A stretch of 46,699 nucleotides of DNA from an uncultured Methanomicrobiales archaeon. Its GTDB lineage: Archaea; Halobacteriota; Methanomicrobia; Methanomicrobiales; Methanospirillaceae. The notes under the pieces are model-generated. The model was not told the DNA's origin. It ran no database searches and saw nothing but the letters and a program-made list of their open reading frames with translations. Below are positions 24,756 to 33,163 of this stretch, piece by piece; positions within the stretch are counted from its first letter, which is position 1; every line of letters begins with the position of its first letter. The stretch lies in NCBI GenBank assembly GCA_903828975.1, contig CAIKOD010000154.1, positions 1 to 46,699 of the forward strand, written 5' to 3'. The translations under genes and the position numbers were made by a program.

Positions 24756-25697
24756 TTCGGCAATTTCTGTAAATTTTTCAAAATGATGATTTTTTCCAAA
24801 TAATAAGAATAAAATCCTGTCTTTCCATGTAAAATCGAAATTACCCCCGGCAGCGTGCGGGTGGCCTCCACCCCGGTACTCCCTCGTAATGAGGTGACTT
24901 ACCGGTGGTACAGACCGCAGGGAAAATCTCCCGCCCCGGGAAATTATTACTTCTATGTCGGTACCAAGGGTTTTCCTGATATAGGCCGCGGTCTCACTCG
25001 GGTACCCGAAGAGCGGGGCAAATGCAATGTTATATTTCTTCCCCATTATCACCGCTTTCCGCCGGCTTTTCTCCATCATCTGTTCCATTTCCTGCCGGAT
25101 ATCGTTGTACTCTCTCTCTATCAGGGGATCGGAAAAAACACCGTTTTTAAGACAGTCACGCACATGGGTAAGATTTTCCCGTCTCTGGAGGACCTGGCCA
25201 AGTATCGCCGCTCTCGGGTCTTCGTTTTTCCACAGGTCGTAATCACAGACCACCCTCGCAACTTCCTGTGCAACAGGGTTGTCAGGTTGCAGGTCTCCCG
25301 CACAGATTCCGCACCCGCACCTGTTCGTGTCAATATGGAGGAGGTCTACGCTTTTTTCAACAACGGCGACCTCTTCATCTGTCCAGCGGTGGTGATCACG
25401 CCATTCAACTTTCCAGTTGTTAATTTTTAATTTTTTAACTGACCTTTCTGCGCCCCGTGGAAAGCCGAGATCGCTGATGCTGATAAGGTCACCGTTGCCA
25501 GGGAGATCTGCGATCGCATTCAGCAGGAGTGGAAATTTTCCGACAGATGAAAAAATGGAGTCAATCTCTCCAAATTTCATGCGGTGAATGGCATCGGCAC
25601 CGGCGGCATCAAGGTCGTTATGCGTCAGGTGAATTACATGAGATGACCTGTCCCTGGCAAGGCCGATCTCTGGCATTTCCTCTTCTTTACCCTTCAT
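24747..25697 (-). CDS. DHH superfamily phosphoesterase
   Basis: About 316 residues. Motif I 'HLTHNDLDAAGADAIHRMKFG', motif II 'SISDLGF', motif III 'WRDHHRW', motif 'LHIDTNRCGCGIC' and the DHHA1 end 'YRGGGHPHAAGGNFDF' identify a DHH/DHHA1 enzyme, of the type that cleaves short oligonucleotides or phosphodiester bonds with Mn. A TATA box on the minus strand near 25737 predicts transcription starting near 25711, which rules out the first ATG (25730) and favours the one at 25697; another possible start follows at 25676. Extra cysteines 'CGCGIC' are unusual. Divergent from tRNA-Phe. Confidence 0.85.
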   Translation of the reverse strand: MKGKEEEMPEIGLARDRSSHVIHLTHNDLDAAGADAIHRMKFGEIDSIFSSVGKFPLLLNAIADLPGNGDLISISDLGFPRGAERSVKKLKINNWKVEWRDHHRWTDEEVAVVEKSVDLLHIDTNRCGCGICAGDLQPDNPVAQEVARVVCDYDLWKNEDPRAAILGQVLQRRENLTHVRDCLKNGVFSDPLIEREYNDIRQEMEQMMEKSRRKAVIMGKKYNIAFAPLFGYPSETAAYIRKTLGTDIEVIISRGGRFSLRSVPPVSHLITREYRGGGHPHAAGGNFDFTWKDRILFLLFGKNHHFEKFTEIAESF

Positions 25698-25816
25698 AAA
25701 CCTGATACCCATCCCCAAAGGATCCAGCATGCAGATATAAAAAAGGATAGGATCTCACGTTGTTTTGTCAGAATGCAAATCATTTATTAATCTTTACGTT
25801 AAATATATAATTCCGC

Positions 25817-25890
25817 GCCTTAGTAGCTCAGTTTGGGAGAGCGCCAGACTGAAGATCTGGTTGTCCCCGGTTCAAATCCGGGCTGAGGCA
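25817..25890 (+). tRNA. tRNA-Phe (GAA)
   Basis: 74-nt cloverleaf: acceptor GCCTTAG/CTGAGGC (one U-G pair), anticodon stem CCAGA/TCTGG, anticodon GAA at 25851-25853, T-arm CCCGG-TTCAAAT-CCGGG, discriminator A. Its last 16 bases plus the next two are repeated exactly at 30183-30200. AT-rich promoter directly upstream. Confidence 0.97.
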
Positions 25891-25892
25891 CT
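25875..25892 (+). repeat. Attachment-like direct repeat, tRNA-Phe end
   Basis: AATCCGGGCTGAGGCACT at the 3' end of tRNA-Phe recurs identically at 30183-30200. Such tRNA 3' ends are classic integration sites; the intact gene keeps its function while the distal copy marks the other end of an inserted block. Confidence 0.7.
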
Positions 25893-25962
25893 GTTAATTG
25901 AAGGAATATTTGAGCATATTTTACGAATTAAGGCGTAATTAAAGTTTATTTTATTATTAATT

Positions 25963-26742
25963 TCATCGATCGACCCCCCTACCTTTATACACCAGGGCCC
26001 CAGCAACTGGGCAGACATCTGTGCACCGCCCGCAGAGATAACATTCCGCTTTTCCATCATCCCGCTTTGCTTCATCCGTCGGGCACGCCTTTTCGCATTT
26101 TTTACATTCGATACAGGTACTGGTCCGGTGTATCTTGAACGCGGCCTTCCATGCACCGAGCGATAACAGCACCGCATAAGGACAAATAAGGCGACAGAAC
26201 GGGCGATAAAAGGTCATAGACAGCAACAGTATGATAATGAATACGAATGTCCCTGCAGTCAATGCAAGGTAAAAGAAATCCCTGATGCCAAAAAAGGCGA
26301 GTAATGAGGCTGAAAATAGGAATGCCATCACGAGAAACAGGACAAAGAATACCGCTCTTACTCCCATGAACACCTTCTTCGGCCGCAGGTTGACTTTAGG
26401 AACCGGTGCATGGGAGGCAATCTCCTGTATGGTCCCGACCGGACAGATATATCCACAGAAGAACCTTCCAAAAACGAAGGTCAGCAACAAAACAACAGCC
26501 AGTCCGATAACACCGAAAATGAGCGGTGCACCAAGTCCCTGCACATCACCAAGTACCAGCTGCTGGAACTGCCATGGGGCTACCGGTGAAAATATGAGAA
26601 AACCCAGTGCAACTGAAATAACAAGAAGAAGCCAGGCAATTTTCTGTCGCCATCGTCCGGAATACCAGAGGTAGGCAATAACACCAATCATAACCAGGGC
26701 GTAAATAAACCCTAATGCTTTCGGAATCTGTGAAAATACCAT
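25963..26742 (-). CDS. NapH-like membrane polyferredoxin
   Basis: About 259 residues. Five to six membrane helices, Cys motifs 'FFCGYICPVGTIQE' and 'RPFCRLICPYAVLLS' on the membrane boundary (NapH/MauN/CcoG family), then a C-terminal pair of 4Fe-4S clusters 'CIECKKCEKACP' and 'CYLCGRCTDVCP'. The family passes electrons between quinol or cytosolic carriers and reductases. ATG giving MVFSQIP chosen: GGAGAGA just upstream; the 17 residues before it belong to sequence between genes. It follows the SnoaL-like gene by 28 bp on the same strand. Context suggests supplying or removing electrons for the siroheme protein encoded nearby. Confidence 0.85.
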   Translation of the reverse strand: MVFSQIPKALGFIYALVMIGVIAYLWYSGRWRQKIAWLLLVISVALGFLIFSPVAPWQFQQLVLGDVQGLGAPLIFGVIGLAVVLLLTFVFGRFFCGYICPVGTIQEIASHAPVPKVNLRPKKVFMGVRAVFFVLFLVMAFLFSASLLAFFGIRDFFYLALTAGTFVFIIILLLSMTFYRPFCRLICPYAVLLSLGAWKAAFKIHRTSTCIECKKCEKACPTDEAKRDDGKAECYLCGRCTDVCPVAGALVYKGRGVDR

Positions 26743-26770
26743 AGAGTTTCTCTCTCCGTTTTTTGCCCGC

Positions 26771-27205
26771 TTATGCCGGGACCGGCAAAACACCCAGCTG
26801 CTGCATCAGTCCCATTAAATTCGCTTCACCCCATAGCTCAGTAATCTTCCCTTCTTTTACCCGGAAAATCTCAATGCCTGTCATGGTGATAGCCTTTCCT
26901 GTAGGAGGAAGTCCCATAAATTCTCCTTTGTGCATGCCACGTGCCGTGAAGCGGGCTGTAACCTTATCCCCATCCGCCATAATGTCATCGATAGTCACGT
27001 TCAGACCGTGAAATGCAGCTCGGCAGGTTGTAATGACATTATTCATCGCCTCGATCCCGGGACCGGGCGTCGGCAGGGGAGTATGCAGGGAAAATTCAGG
27101 AGCAAGTATTGCATCTGCTGCGGTAAGGTCGCCTTTCGATGGTCCGACTTCAAAAAATTTGCGGACCATTGCGATGTTCGCTTTTTCGGTTGCTGTTTGT
27201 GTCAT
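26771..27205 (-). CDS. SnoaL-like ester cyclase/NTF2-fold protein
   Basis: 144 residues of the SnoaL-like polyketide cyclase family (NTF2 fold). Typical: 'NIAMVRKFFEVGPSKGDLTAADAILAPEFSLHTPLPTPGPGIEAMNNVI', 'VTIDDIMADGDKVTARFTARGMHKGEFMGLPPTGKAITMTGIEIFRVKEGKITELWGEANLMGLMQQLG'. The family is used for many small-molecule isomerase or hydrolase reactions; the substrate cannot be predicted. It is transcribed divergently from the TrmB gene with 54 bp between and probably shares its operator, and leads the NapH-like gene. Confidence 0.85.
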   Translation of the reverse strand: MTQTATEKANIAMVRKFFEVGPSKGDLTAADAILAPEFSLHTPLPTPGPGIEAMNNVITTCRAAFHGLNVTIDDIMADGDKVTARFTARGMHKGEFMGLPPTGKAITMTGIEIFRVKEGKITELWGEANLMGLMQQLGVLPVPA

Positions 27206-27259
27206 GCATTATGCTTGACAGATAACTATTTAATTATGTTGTCCCTTACAGAGTAACAA
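27206..27259. promoter_or_regulatory. Shared divergent promoter with imperfect inverted repeat
   Basis: 54 bp between the SnoaL and TrmB starts. It contains an AT core (tatttaattat) usable as TATA box and an imperfect inverted repeat GACAgATAA ... TTATgTTGTC, a plausible operator for the TrmB-family regulator encoded next to it. Confidence 0.45.
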
Positions 27260-28132
27260 ATGGATCAAGCAATTGAAAACCTTCTCCAACTCGGACTCAA
27301 AGAATACGAGGCTAAAATTTACGTGGCCCTTGTCGGACTTGGGGAAGCAAATGTCCGCAGTATCCATGAAGTCAGCGGAGTCCCACGCCCGCGGGTGTAT
27401 GATGTCCTTAATGCGCTTGATGCCAGGGGATTCATTGAGATACGTCAGGGAAGTCCGCTGATGTACCAGGCAGTCCGACCGGATATTGTAGTATCCTTCC
27501 TAAAAAAAGATCTCGATACTGCTGCGTTTGAAAGTGTAAAGACACTTGAGGCGTTGTCCGTGAATGTCCGGCAGAATTATTCGCCGATCTGGTACGTTCA
27601 TAGTGACTGGACTATCCAGCGGAACCTTGAGAGATTAGTTGAGGGGGTTACCCGTTCACTCATTGTTCTCTGTTTCAATGCGGAGACCCTTGAAAAATTC
27701 CAGGATCCGATCCTCTCAATCGCAAAAGACCGGGAGATAAGAATCCTGTTCCCTAAAGGTAGTGCAGACGCGGTTTTCATACGTGATGGCATCAGGTATT
27801 TTGAAGTCGGGCAATTCAGGGGCTTTTTCGGTGAGAATATTTTCGAAAAAGTATTTTCCGTACCGATCAACCGTGAAGGTGCGATATTTAGGCTGGAGTG
27901 TATCCTTATTGCTGATGACCAGGAATCGATGCTCATATACTCGCAGGATGGGAACCGTATGGCCGTCATTATTACGTTGCCTTTCATCACCTGTGTTCAG
28001 AGCAGGTTATTTTCAGAGATGATTGAACATGCACACGAAATCGTACAGGATGAGGGGACCCATAGTGAAGGTAGGAAAATGACCGGAAAAAGACAACGAA
28101 AGAAACAAAATCAACGGAGTCGTGAAGCATGA
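27260..28132 (+). CDS. TrmB-family transcription regulator
   Basis: 290 residues. N-terminal winged helix (about 1-75; 'LLQLGLKEYEAKIYVALVGLGEANVRSIHEVSGVPRPRVYDVLNALDARGFIEIRQGSPLMYQAV') is the TrmB type, followed by a coiled linker and a C-terminal effector domain of PLD-like fold (about 110-255). TrmB proteins often sense sugars but others sense redox or sulfur. Strongly basic tail ('KMTGKRQRKKQNQRSREA'). The stop overlaps the Dsr-like ATG by 4 bp, so the regulator is translated together with its target genes and probably controls both divergent units. Confidence 0.9.
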   Translation: MDQAIENLLQLGLKEYEAKIYVALVGLGEANVRSIHEVSGVPRPRVYDVLNALDARGFIEIRQGSPLMYQAVRPDIVVSFLKKDLDTAAFESVKTLEALSVNVRQNYSPIWYVHSDWTIQRNLERLVEGVTRSLIVLCFNAETLEKFQDPILSIAKDREIRILFPKGSADAVFIRDGIRYFEVGQFRGFFGENIFEKVFSVPINREGAIFRLECILIADDQESMLIYSQDGNRMAVIITLPFITCVQSRLFSEMIEHAHEIVQDEGTHSEGRKMTGKRQRKKQNQRSREA

Positions 28133-28821
28133 TGACAGATTCTACAGAAGGAGCGATTCTCCAGCGGGACGGGAAGACCTACGCGGTTACCACGCGGATA
28201 CCTGCTGGCATTATTACGCCCGAACAGCTCGAAACCATTGCCAGAGTCGGGCGAAAGTACCATGTGCCAGTCCTGAAGGTCACATCAGGCCTGAGGGTGC
28301 TACTTGCCGGGATTCAGCCCGAAGATGTTTCCCGGGTATTTGCTGACCTTGGCCCACTTGCCAAACCTGAAACATCCCCCTGTGTCAAGTTTGTCCATGC
28401 CTGTATCGGCACCGATATGTGCAAATACGGGAAACAGGACTCGATTGGACTTGCCAGGACTATTGAAAATCAGTTCAAAGACCAATCCTTCCCGGCAAAG
28501 ATCAAGATCGGGGTTTCCGGCTGTCCCCGCTGTTGCAGTGAAAGCCATACACGGGACATCGGGATCATCGGGACTACAAAAGGCTGGATGGTCTTTTTTG
28601 GTGGTAACGGTGGCACACGACCACGGTTCGGTGATCTTATTGCATGGGACCTTACTGCCAATGAGGCGGCGGATTGTGCACAACGTCTTTCAGAATATTA
28701 CCGTAGCCATGCAAATAAGCATGAACGTACCGCACGGTTTATGGAACGAGTTGGAATCGACACGTTGAAATCGGAATTACTTACGTTAATTCCATACATT
28801 CCTATAGAAAAGGTGAATTAA
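28129..28821 (+). CDS. Small Dsr-like siroheme/Fe-S protein
   Basis: 230 residues. N-terminal ferredoxin-like half domain of sulfite/nitrite reductases (about 25-75), then the siroheme-[4Fe-4S] binding pattern Cys-x5-Cys ('CIGTDMC', about 92-98) and Cys-x3-Cys ('CPRCC', about 131-135) with 'KIGVSGCPRCC'. Matches the small group of dissimilatory sulfite reductase-like proteins found in methanogens, whose physiological substrate is unknown. Only one half of the full reductase is present, so it must act as a homodimer. ATG overlaps the TrmB stop; the cupin follows after 2 bp. Electron donor may be the NapH-like polyferredoxin. Confidence 0.9.
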   Translation: MMTDSTEGAILQRDGKTYAVTTRIPAGIITPEQLETIARVGRKYHVPVLKVTSGLRVLLAGIQPEDVSRVFADLGPLAKPETSPCVKFVHACIGTDMCKYGKQDSIGLARTIENQFKDQSFPAKIKIGVSGCPRCCSESHTRDIGIIGTTKGWMVFFGGNGGTRPRFGDLIAWDLTANEAADCAQRLSEYYRSHANKHERTARFMERVGIDTLKSELLTLIPYIPIEKVN

Positions 28822-28823
28822 AC

Positions 28824-29162
28824 ATGAAAATTACTGAAGTTGCAAATGTTGTATCAGGGCCTAACCCCCACCATGTAGATGCACGTAAGATATACGAGTC
28901 CCCCCATGCAATAGCCGTAGTTATTACACTCCAGCCTGGGGAATCGCTAAAAAGGCATTCTACTCTGGTTGATGTCTTCTTCTATGTGCTCGAAGGCACA
29001 GGTATTGTTGAGATCGGTGATGAGCAAAATACCGTTGGCAAAGATATGCTGGTGGAGAGTCCTGCACGGATCCCACACCGGTGGCTGAATCAGAGTAAGT
29101 TCGTGTTCCGGGTGCTGGTGGTCAAGGTACCTAAACCCACCGAAGAGACAAAACTGCTCTGA
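28824..29162 (+). CDS. Cupin domain protein
   Basis: 112 residues forming a single cupin barrel: motif 1 'LQPGESLKRHSTLVDVFFYVLEGTGIVEIGDE' (metal ligands His, Glu reduced: one His, Asp and Glu) and motif 2 'DMLVESPARIPHRWLNQSKFVFRVLVVKVP' with a His. It may bind a metal or a small ligand and could be a thiol dioxygenase-like or storage protein; the ligand set is incomplete for classic dioxygenases. Starts 2 bp after the Dsr-like stop. Confidence 0.85.
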   Translation: MKITEVANVVSGPNPHHVDARKIYESPHAIAVVITLQPGESLKRHSTLVDVFFYVLEGTGIVEIGDEQNTVGKDMLVESPARIPHRWLNQSKFVFRVLVVKVPKPTEETKLL

Positions 29163-29215
29163 CCGGCCAAGCAGGGGAGTAGGTTTATTCAGCTGCCAGG
29201 AACAAGCGGAGCGTG

Positions 29216-29854
29216 TCACCCATTGAAATTATGGTGATCGTAGCAGTTATGGATAAACTCCTGCTTACGGTGCTGACTTGCGTTCAGCGGCGGTTTGAGG
29301 TACCCGATCTCAGGGGTCTGCAGGGCAGGGCAGAACGGACAGAGGGCAGCATCGACATCGTTTGCCTTCTCCCGGACCGGGCAGTAGTACACCCCGTAAA
29401 TGACCTCGACTTTGTCCCCGCCAGGGAACGGCATCCCGACCGGGTGGCCTGGGAGTCGCTGCACGAACATGCAGAAGCCTGCGAGCAGGAATTTCAAGAA
29501 CCTCAACCGGATGACCTGTTCCTCTCCCCCCGAAGAGCACTGTGCCGCAACCATCTTCCAGTAATCACCCGCATTCACTGCAAGGGATTCCCCCATTTGG
29601 GCGAAATTTTTAAGTTCATGCATTCGCCTGATGGCCTGGTAGGTCCCGTGAAGGTGGCCGGTGATTGTCTCCTCCAGTTTTCTCCGGTAATCCGGGTTGA
29701 AGTCCTGGATCGTATCAGAGAAATTCCACCGCATCTGCTGCAGGTCGCGGGGCGAGTACATCAGGGCGATAGCTGCAATGGCCTGGCCGAGCTCGCCCCT
29801 GGTCTCCTTTGACCTGAGTGTTGAACATTCACCTGCGATCTGTTTGCGGTCCAT
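29216..29854 (-). CDS. DUF2115 (UPF0305) family protein
   Basis: 212 residues. The C-terminal half holds the family signature: 'LAGFCMFVQRLPGHPVGMPFPGGDKVEVIYGVYYCPVREKANDVDAALCPFCPALQTPEIG' with conserved Cys pairs (YYCPV; CPFC) that may bind a metal. The N-terminal half is helical. The family is nearly confined to methanogens and has no known function. The large frame on the opposite strand is its shadow. Convergent with the cupin gene. Confidence 0.85.
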   Translation of the reverse strand: MDRKQIAGECSTLRSKETRGELGQAIAAIALMYSPRDLQQMRWNFSDTIQDFNPDYRRKLEETITGHLHGTYQAIRRMHELKNFAQMGESLAVNAGDYWKMVAAQCSSGGEEQVIRLRFLKFLLAGFCMFVQRLPGHPVGMPFPGGDKVEVIYGVYYCPVREKANDVDAALCPFCPALQTPEIGYLKPPLNASQHRKQEFIHNCYDHHNFNG

Positions 29855-30161
29855 AGTTGGGGGCTCTGTATGTGCGGAAGAGGTTTAATTATATCAGTCT
29901 TATCCGCCAGCCAGATATTTAAAATTTGAACCTGGCAGGTTTTCTCGGTGAAGTAAATTCCACAATCTGGATGGAGACGAGGAAAAAATAATGTGATTTG
30001 AACATCGGTGTTATGAATGCCGGCTGGATAATTGACAACCACCCCCATATCACAACCGGCGCGGAAGATTGACGATGATACCGTATGTTTTATCATTGAA
30101 AACGACTGAAAATGCGAGGTGTCGAAAATAACCAAAAATTGTAAGAGTTGTCATGTCAAGG

Positions 30162-30202
30162 CATTGAACTAGACGTGTCCCCAATCCGGGCTGAGGCACT
30201 TT
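30162..30202 (+). repeat. Decayed tRNA-Phe 3' copy, block boundary 1
   Basis: Contains AATCCGGGCTGAGGCACT identical to the tRNA-Phe end, preceded by TGTCCCC as in the tRNA but missing the six bases GGTTCA of the T-arm. The upstream half (CATTGAACTAGACG) differs from the tRNA but recurs at 37317. It cannot fold into a functional tRNA. Confidence 0.75.
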
Positions 30203-30653
30203 GATTAATTAGGCGAATATTTGGATTTTATTAAGATTTAAGATATAATTTTGGCGTATTTTCTAACTATTTTTCATAATGTTTAACGAAAGAGTAAAAC
30301 CGGCCCGACTATTAATTCCCTATTCAGGAGCTTGGGTTTTACATGTTCCCTGAATTTTTCAGGTAACTTGTCTATCCTCAGGTTGCTCGATTTCAGGGAT
30401 CTGGTCTGGTCCACCCGCTTATCACATCCTGGAGGGGGGTTAAACCTTGCTCCCAGATGCCAGACAGAGTGATGGAAGAATAGTTCCACACTATATAGAA
30501 TTATCTAAATAAACAATGCAAAGACCGCGGATATTCACTCCTTACGATTCATGGAGGTATTTCTGCTGTAATAATAAAAAATGAAAGCCGAATTAATTGT
30601 AATATCAGGATATCTCAAACCTGTGTGAAGGAAAAGATGCCAACGACCAACTA

Positions 30654-30663
30654 GCATATATAC
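30654..30663 (+). promoter_or_regulatory. Probable TATA box of kdp operon
   Basis: GCATATATAC, about 75 bp before the kdpCA start codon, would give a leader of about 50 bases. Confidence 0.4.
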
Positions 30664-30736
30664 AATAACCCGGACACGCTGTATTGGATACTTCCCCCCG
30701 CAGAGCAGCATTGGTTCGTACCCGAGGTTTGGGAAT

Positions 30737-33163
30737 ATGCAACCTGGATCAGTCCCGTCAGCATTCAGGACACAAATAAGACCGGCATTAATTATTTTCC
30801 TCCTGGTAACTGTAGTAACCGGCCTGCTCTATCCAGTACTGATTACCGGCATTGCAGAAGTCGCGTTCCCTGATCAGGCAAACGGTAACCTGATAACACA
30901 TGATGGAAGTGTTGTCGGTTCCGCTTTAATCGGTCAGCCCTTTTCTTCACCCGGTTATTTCTGGGGGCGGCCATCAGCAACAACACCCTACCCTTACAAC
31001 CCGGAACATTCGACAGGATCGAATCTTGGCCCTACAAATCCCGAATTAATCAACGCAGTTTCTGCCCGGGTTACTGCCTTGCGGGCAGCAGATCAAGGTA
31101 ATAACCTCCCGGTACCGGTAGATCTGGTAACTTCCTCGGCAAGTGGTCTTGATCCTGACATCAGCATCGCTGCAGCGCAATACCAAATCAGCAGGGTCGC
31201 GAAGACCAGGAATATGAGTGAAACTGATATCGCCTGGCTTATCGATCAGAATACACAAACACCTCAGTTCTGGCTTTTTGGTGAAGCACAGGTGAATGTG
31301 TTATCATTGAACCTTGCCCTGGACGACCTTGCGGCTCACCGTATTTCCGTTCCAGCCCATAAAACAAGCCTCATCGAACAGGAAATAAGCTCCCCCATTC
31401 CTGGTATCAGTGAAAAAGACGGGTTCCAGTTTATCCTTTACGCGGTTTTCCTTATTCTGTTCCTTGTCCCCTTCGGCCGGTTCATGGCGAAAGTGTATAC
31501 CGGTGAGCATACCATTCTGACCCCGGTTACAGCACCTGTTGAACGCTGGATGTACCGTGTCATCGGGACCAGCCCCGATGAAGAGATGGACTGGAAAACA
31601 TTTGGAATCGCTCTTATAGTCTTTAATATTCTCGGAATCATTGCTGTTTTCCTGGTGCAGCAGGTCCAGCACCTCCTCCCCCTGAACCCCTCCGGGTTCG
31701 GACCGGTACCATGGGACCTTTCCCTTAATACCGCAATCAGTTTCGCTACCAATACCAACTGGCAGGCATATGCAGGGGAAACAACCCTGAGTTACCTTAC
31801 CCAGATGATCGCGCTGACTGTGCAGAATTTTGTTTCCGCAGCGACGGGTATGTCGGTCCTGATTGCCCTTATATACGGACTTTCGCGAAAATCTACTGAT
31901 AAAATTGGTAATTTCTGGGTGCTCCTGACCCGGAGCATCATAGTTCTCCTGCCGATCTGTCTTATCATTTCAGTCATCCTCGTATCTCAGGGTACCATTC
32001 AGACCTTCAACGGACCCGTGACCGTTCCACTTCTTGATCCGGTCAAAGACAGTAACGGGACTCTTATCACAACACAGACCATTCCACTCGGGCCGGCAGC
32101 CTCACAGGTTGCAATCAAGTTGCTTGGGACTAATGGTGGAGGATTCTTTAATACAAACTCCGCTCACCCGTTCGAAAATCCCACACCATTTTCAAACTTC
32201 ATTGAAATCCTTGCTATCCTGTTAATCCCTGTCTGTCTCTGCTACACATATGGGAAGATGGTAGGCTCAGCGAGAAAGGGAATTGCCATCCTTATCGCCA
32301 TGACCATTATTTTTGTCCCACTGCTTGGTCTTGCCATCTGGTCAGAAACCGGGGGAAATCCGGCATTTACTCCGCTTGGAGTAAATCAGACTGCCGGAGC
32401 TCTCCAGCCGGGGGGTAACATGGAAGGAAAAGAGGTGCGTTTCGGCGTACCCTTCGCATCCATGTTCTCAATAGTTACGACGGCAACCTCATGTGGTGCC
32501 GTAAATTCCATGCATGATTCCTTCATGCCACCGGGCGGCTTTGCCCAGATGCTGATGATGCAGTTCGGGGAGGTGGTCTTTGGGGGTGTCGGATCAGGGC
32601 TCTACGGGATGCTCGTCTTTATCATTATTGCTATGTTTATTGCAGGGCTCATGGTGGGAAGGACCCCTGAATATCTTGGTAAGAAAATCGAACCCCGTGA
32701 GATGAAAATAGCGACGATCATCATCATCATCCCCATTGTCCTGATCCTATCCGGCACTGCTGTCGCGGTCCTCTCTGACGCAGGGAAATCCGCCGTATTA
32801 AACCCGGGGGCCCATGGTTTTTCTGAAATCCTCTATGCATTCACATCGGTATCCCAGAACAACGGAAGTGCATTTGCGGGGCTCTCAGTAAACAGCCTGT
32901 TTTATAATATCATCACGTCAGTCATGATGGTGATTGGCCGTTATGCACCGGCAATCCTCACCCTTGCACTGGCCGGTGCGTTTGCGTTGAAAAAGATCGT
33001 CCCGGTCAGCGAAGGGACCCTTCATGACCACCGTCCGCTCTTCATCATCTGGCTTGTATTTGTAATAGTCATTGTCGGCGCACTGAGTTTTCTCCCCGTC
33101 CTCGCACTCGGGCCTGTAGCTGAATATCTCCATATAATTTCCGGGGGTCTGTTCCATGTCTGA
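30737..33163 (+). CDS. KdpC-KdpA fusion, potassium-transporting ATPase
   Basis: 808 residues joining two subunits normally encoded apart. Residues about 10-205 are KdpC: one membrane helix, then '[30 protein letters not shown]', 'GSNLGPTNP', '[12 protein letters not shown]'. Residues about 230-806 are KdpA, the K+ channel-like subunit, with all four selectivity loops: '[11 protein letters not shown]' (337), 'GTNGGGFFN' (462), 'TSCGAV' (584), 'NNGSAFAG' (707). Known topology (KdpC C-terminus outside, KdpA N-terminus outside) makes the fusion possible without an extra helix. The order C-A is opposite to kdpABC. GAGGTTT precedes the ATG; the stop overlaps kdpB. High-affinity K+ import under low K+ or osmotic stress. 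Confidence 0.95.
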   Translation: MQPGSVPSAFRTQIRPALIIFLLVTVVTGLLYPVLITGIAEVAFPDQANGNLITHDGSVVGSALIGQPFSSPGYFWGRPSATTPYPYNPEHSTGSNLGPTNPELINAVSARVTALRAADQGNNLPVPVDLVTSSASGLDPDISIAAAQYQISRVAKTRNMSETDIAWLIDQNTQTPQFWLFGEAQVNVLSLNLALDDLAAHRISVPAHKTSLIEQEISSPIPGISEKDGFQFILYAVFLILFLVPFGRFMAKVYTGEHTILTPVTAPVERWMYRVIGTSPDEEMDWKTFGIALIVFNILGIIAVFLVQQVQHLLPLNPSGFGPVPWDLSLNTAISFATNTNWQAYAGETTLSYLTQMIALTVQNFVSAATGMSVLIALIYGLSRKSTDKIGNFWVLLTRSIIVLLPICLIISVILVSQGTIQTFNGPVTVPLLDPVKDSNGTLITTQTIPLGPAASQVAIKLLGTNGGGFFNTNSAHPFENPTPFSNFIEILAILLIPVCLCYTYGKMVGSARKGIAILIAMTIIFVPLLGLAIWSETGGNPAFTPLGVNQTAGALQPGGNMEGKEVRFGVPFASMFSIVTTATSCGAVNSMHDSFMPPGGFAQMLMMQFGEVVFGGVGSGLYGMLVFIIIAMFIAGLMVGRTPEYLGKKIEPREMKIATIIIIIPIVLILSGTAVAVLSDAGKSAVLNPGAHGFSEILYAFTSVSQNNGSAFAGLSVNSLFYNIITSVMMVIGRYAPAILTLALAGAFALKKIVPVSEGTLHDHRPLFIIWLVFVIVIVGALSFLPVLALGPVAEYLHIISGGLFHV

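Larger units (their letters stand above)
29855..30736. other. Intergenic block with tRNA remnant and kdp promoter
   Basis: About 880 bp without a supported gene. Contents: tRNA-Phe 3' remnant at 30162-30202, AT-rich sequence after it that resembles the sequence after the true tRNA-Phe (a 'gaatatttg' run), and a TATA element gcatatatac at 30654-30663 ahead of the kdp operon. The 68-codon minus-strand frame at 30283-30489 has no support. Confidence 0.6.

Noticed and set aside
29213-29812. 199-codon plus-strand frame after the cupin gene
   Set aside because: Shadow of the DUF2115 gene on the opposite strand, which carries the conserved HPVG and YYCPV motifs.
30283-30489. 68-codon minus-strand frame before kdp
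   Set aside because: No start signal or family; overlaps the AT-rich leader region.
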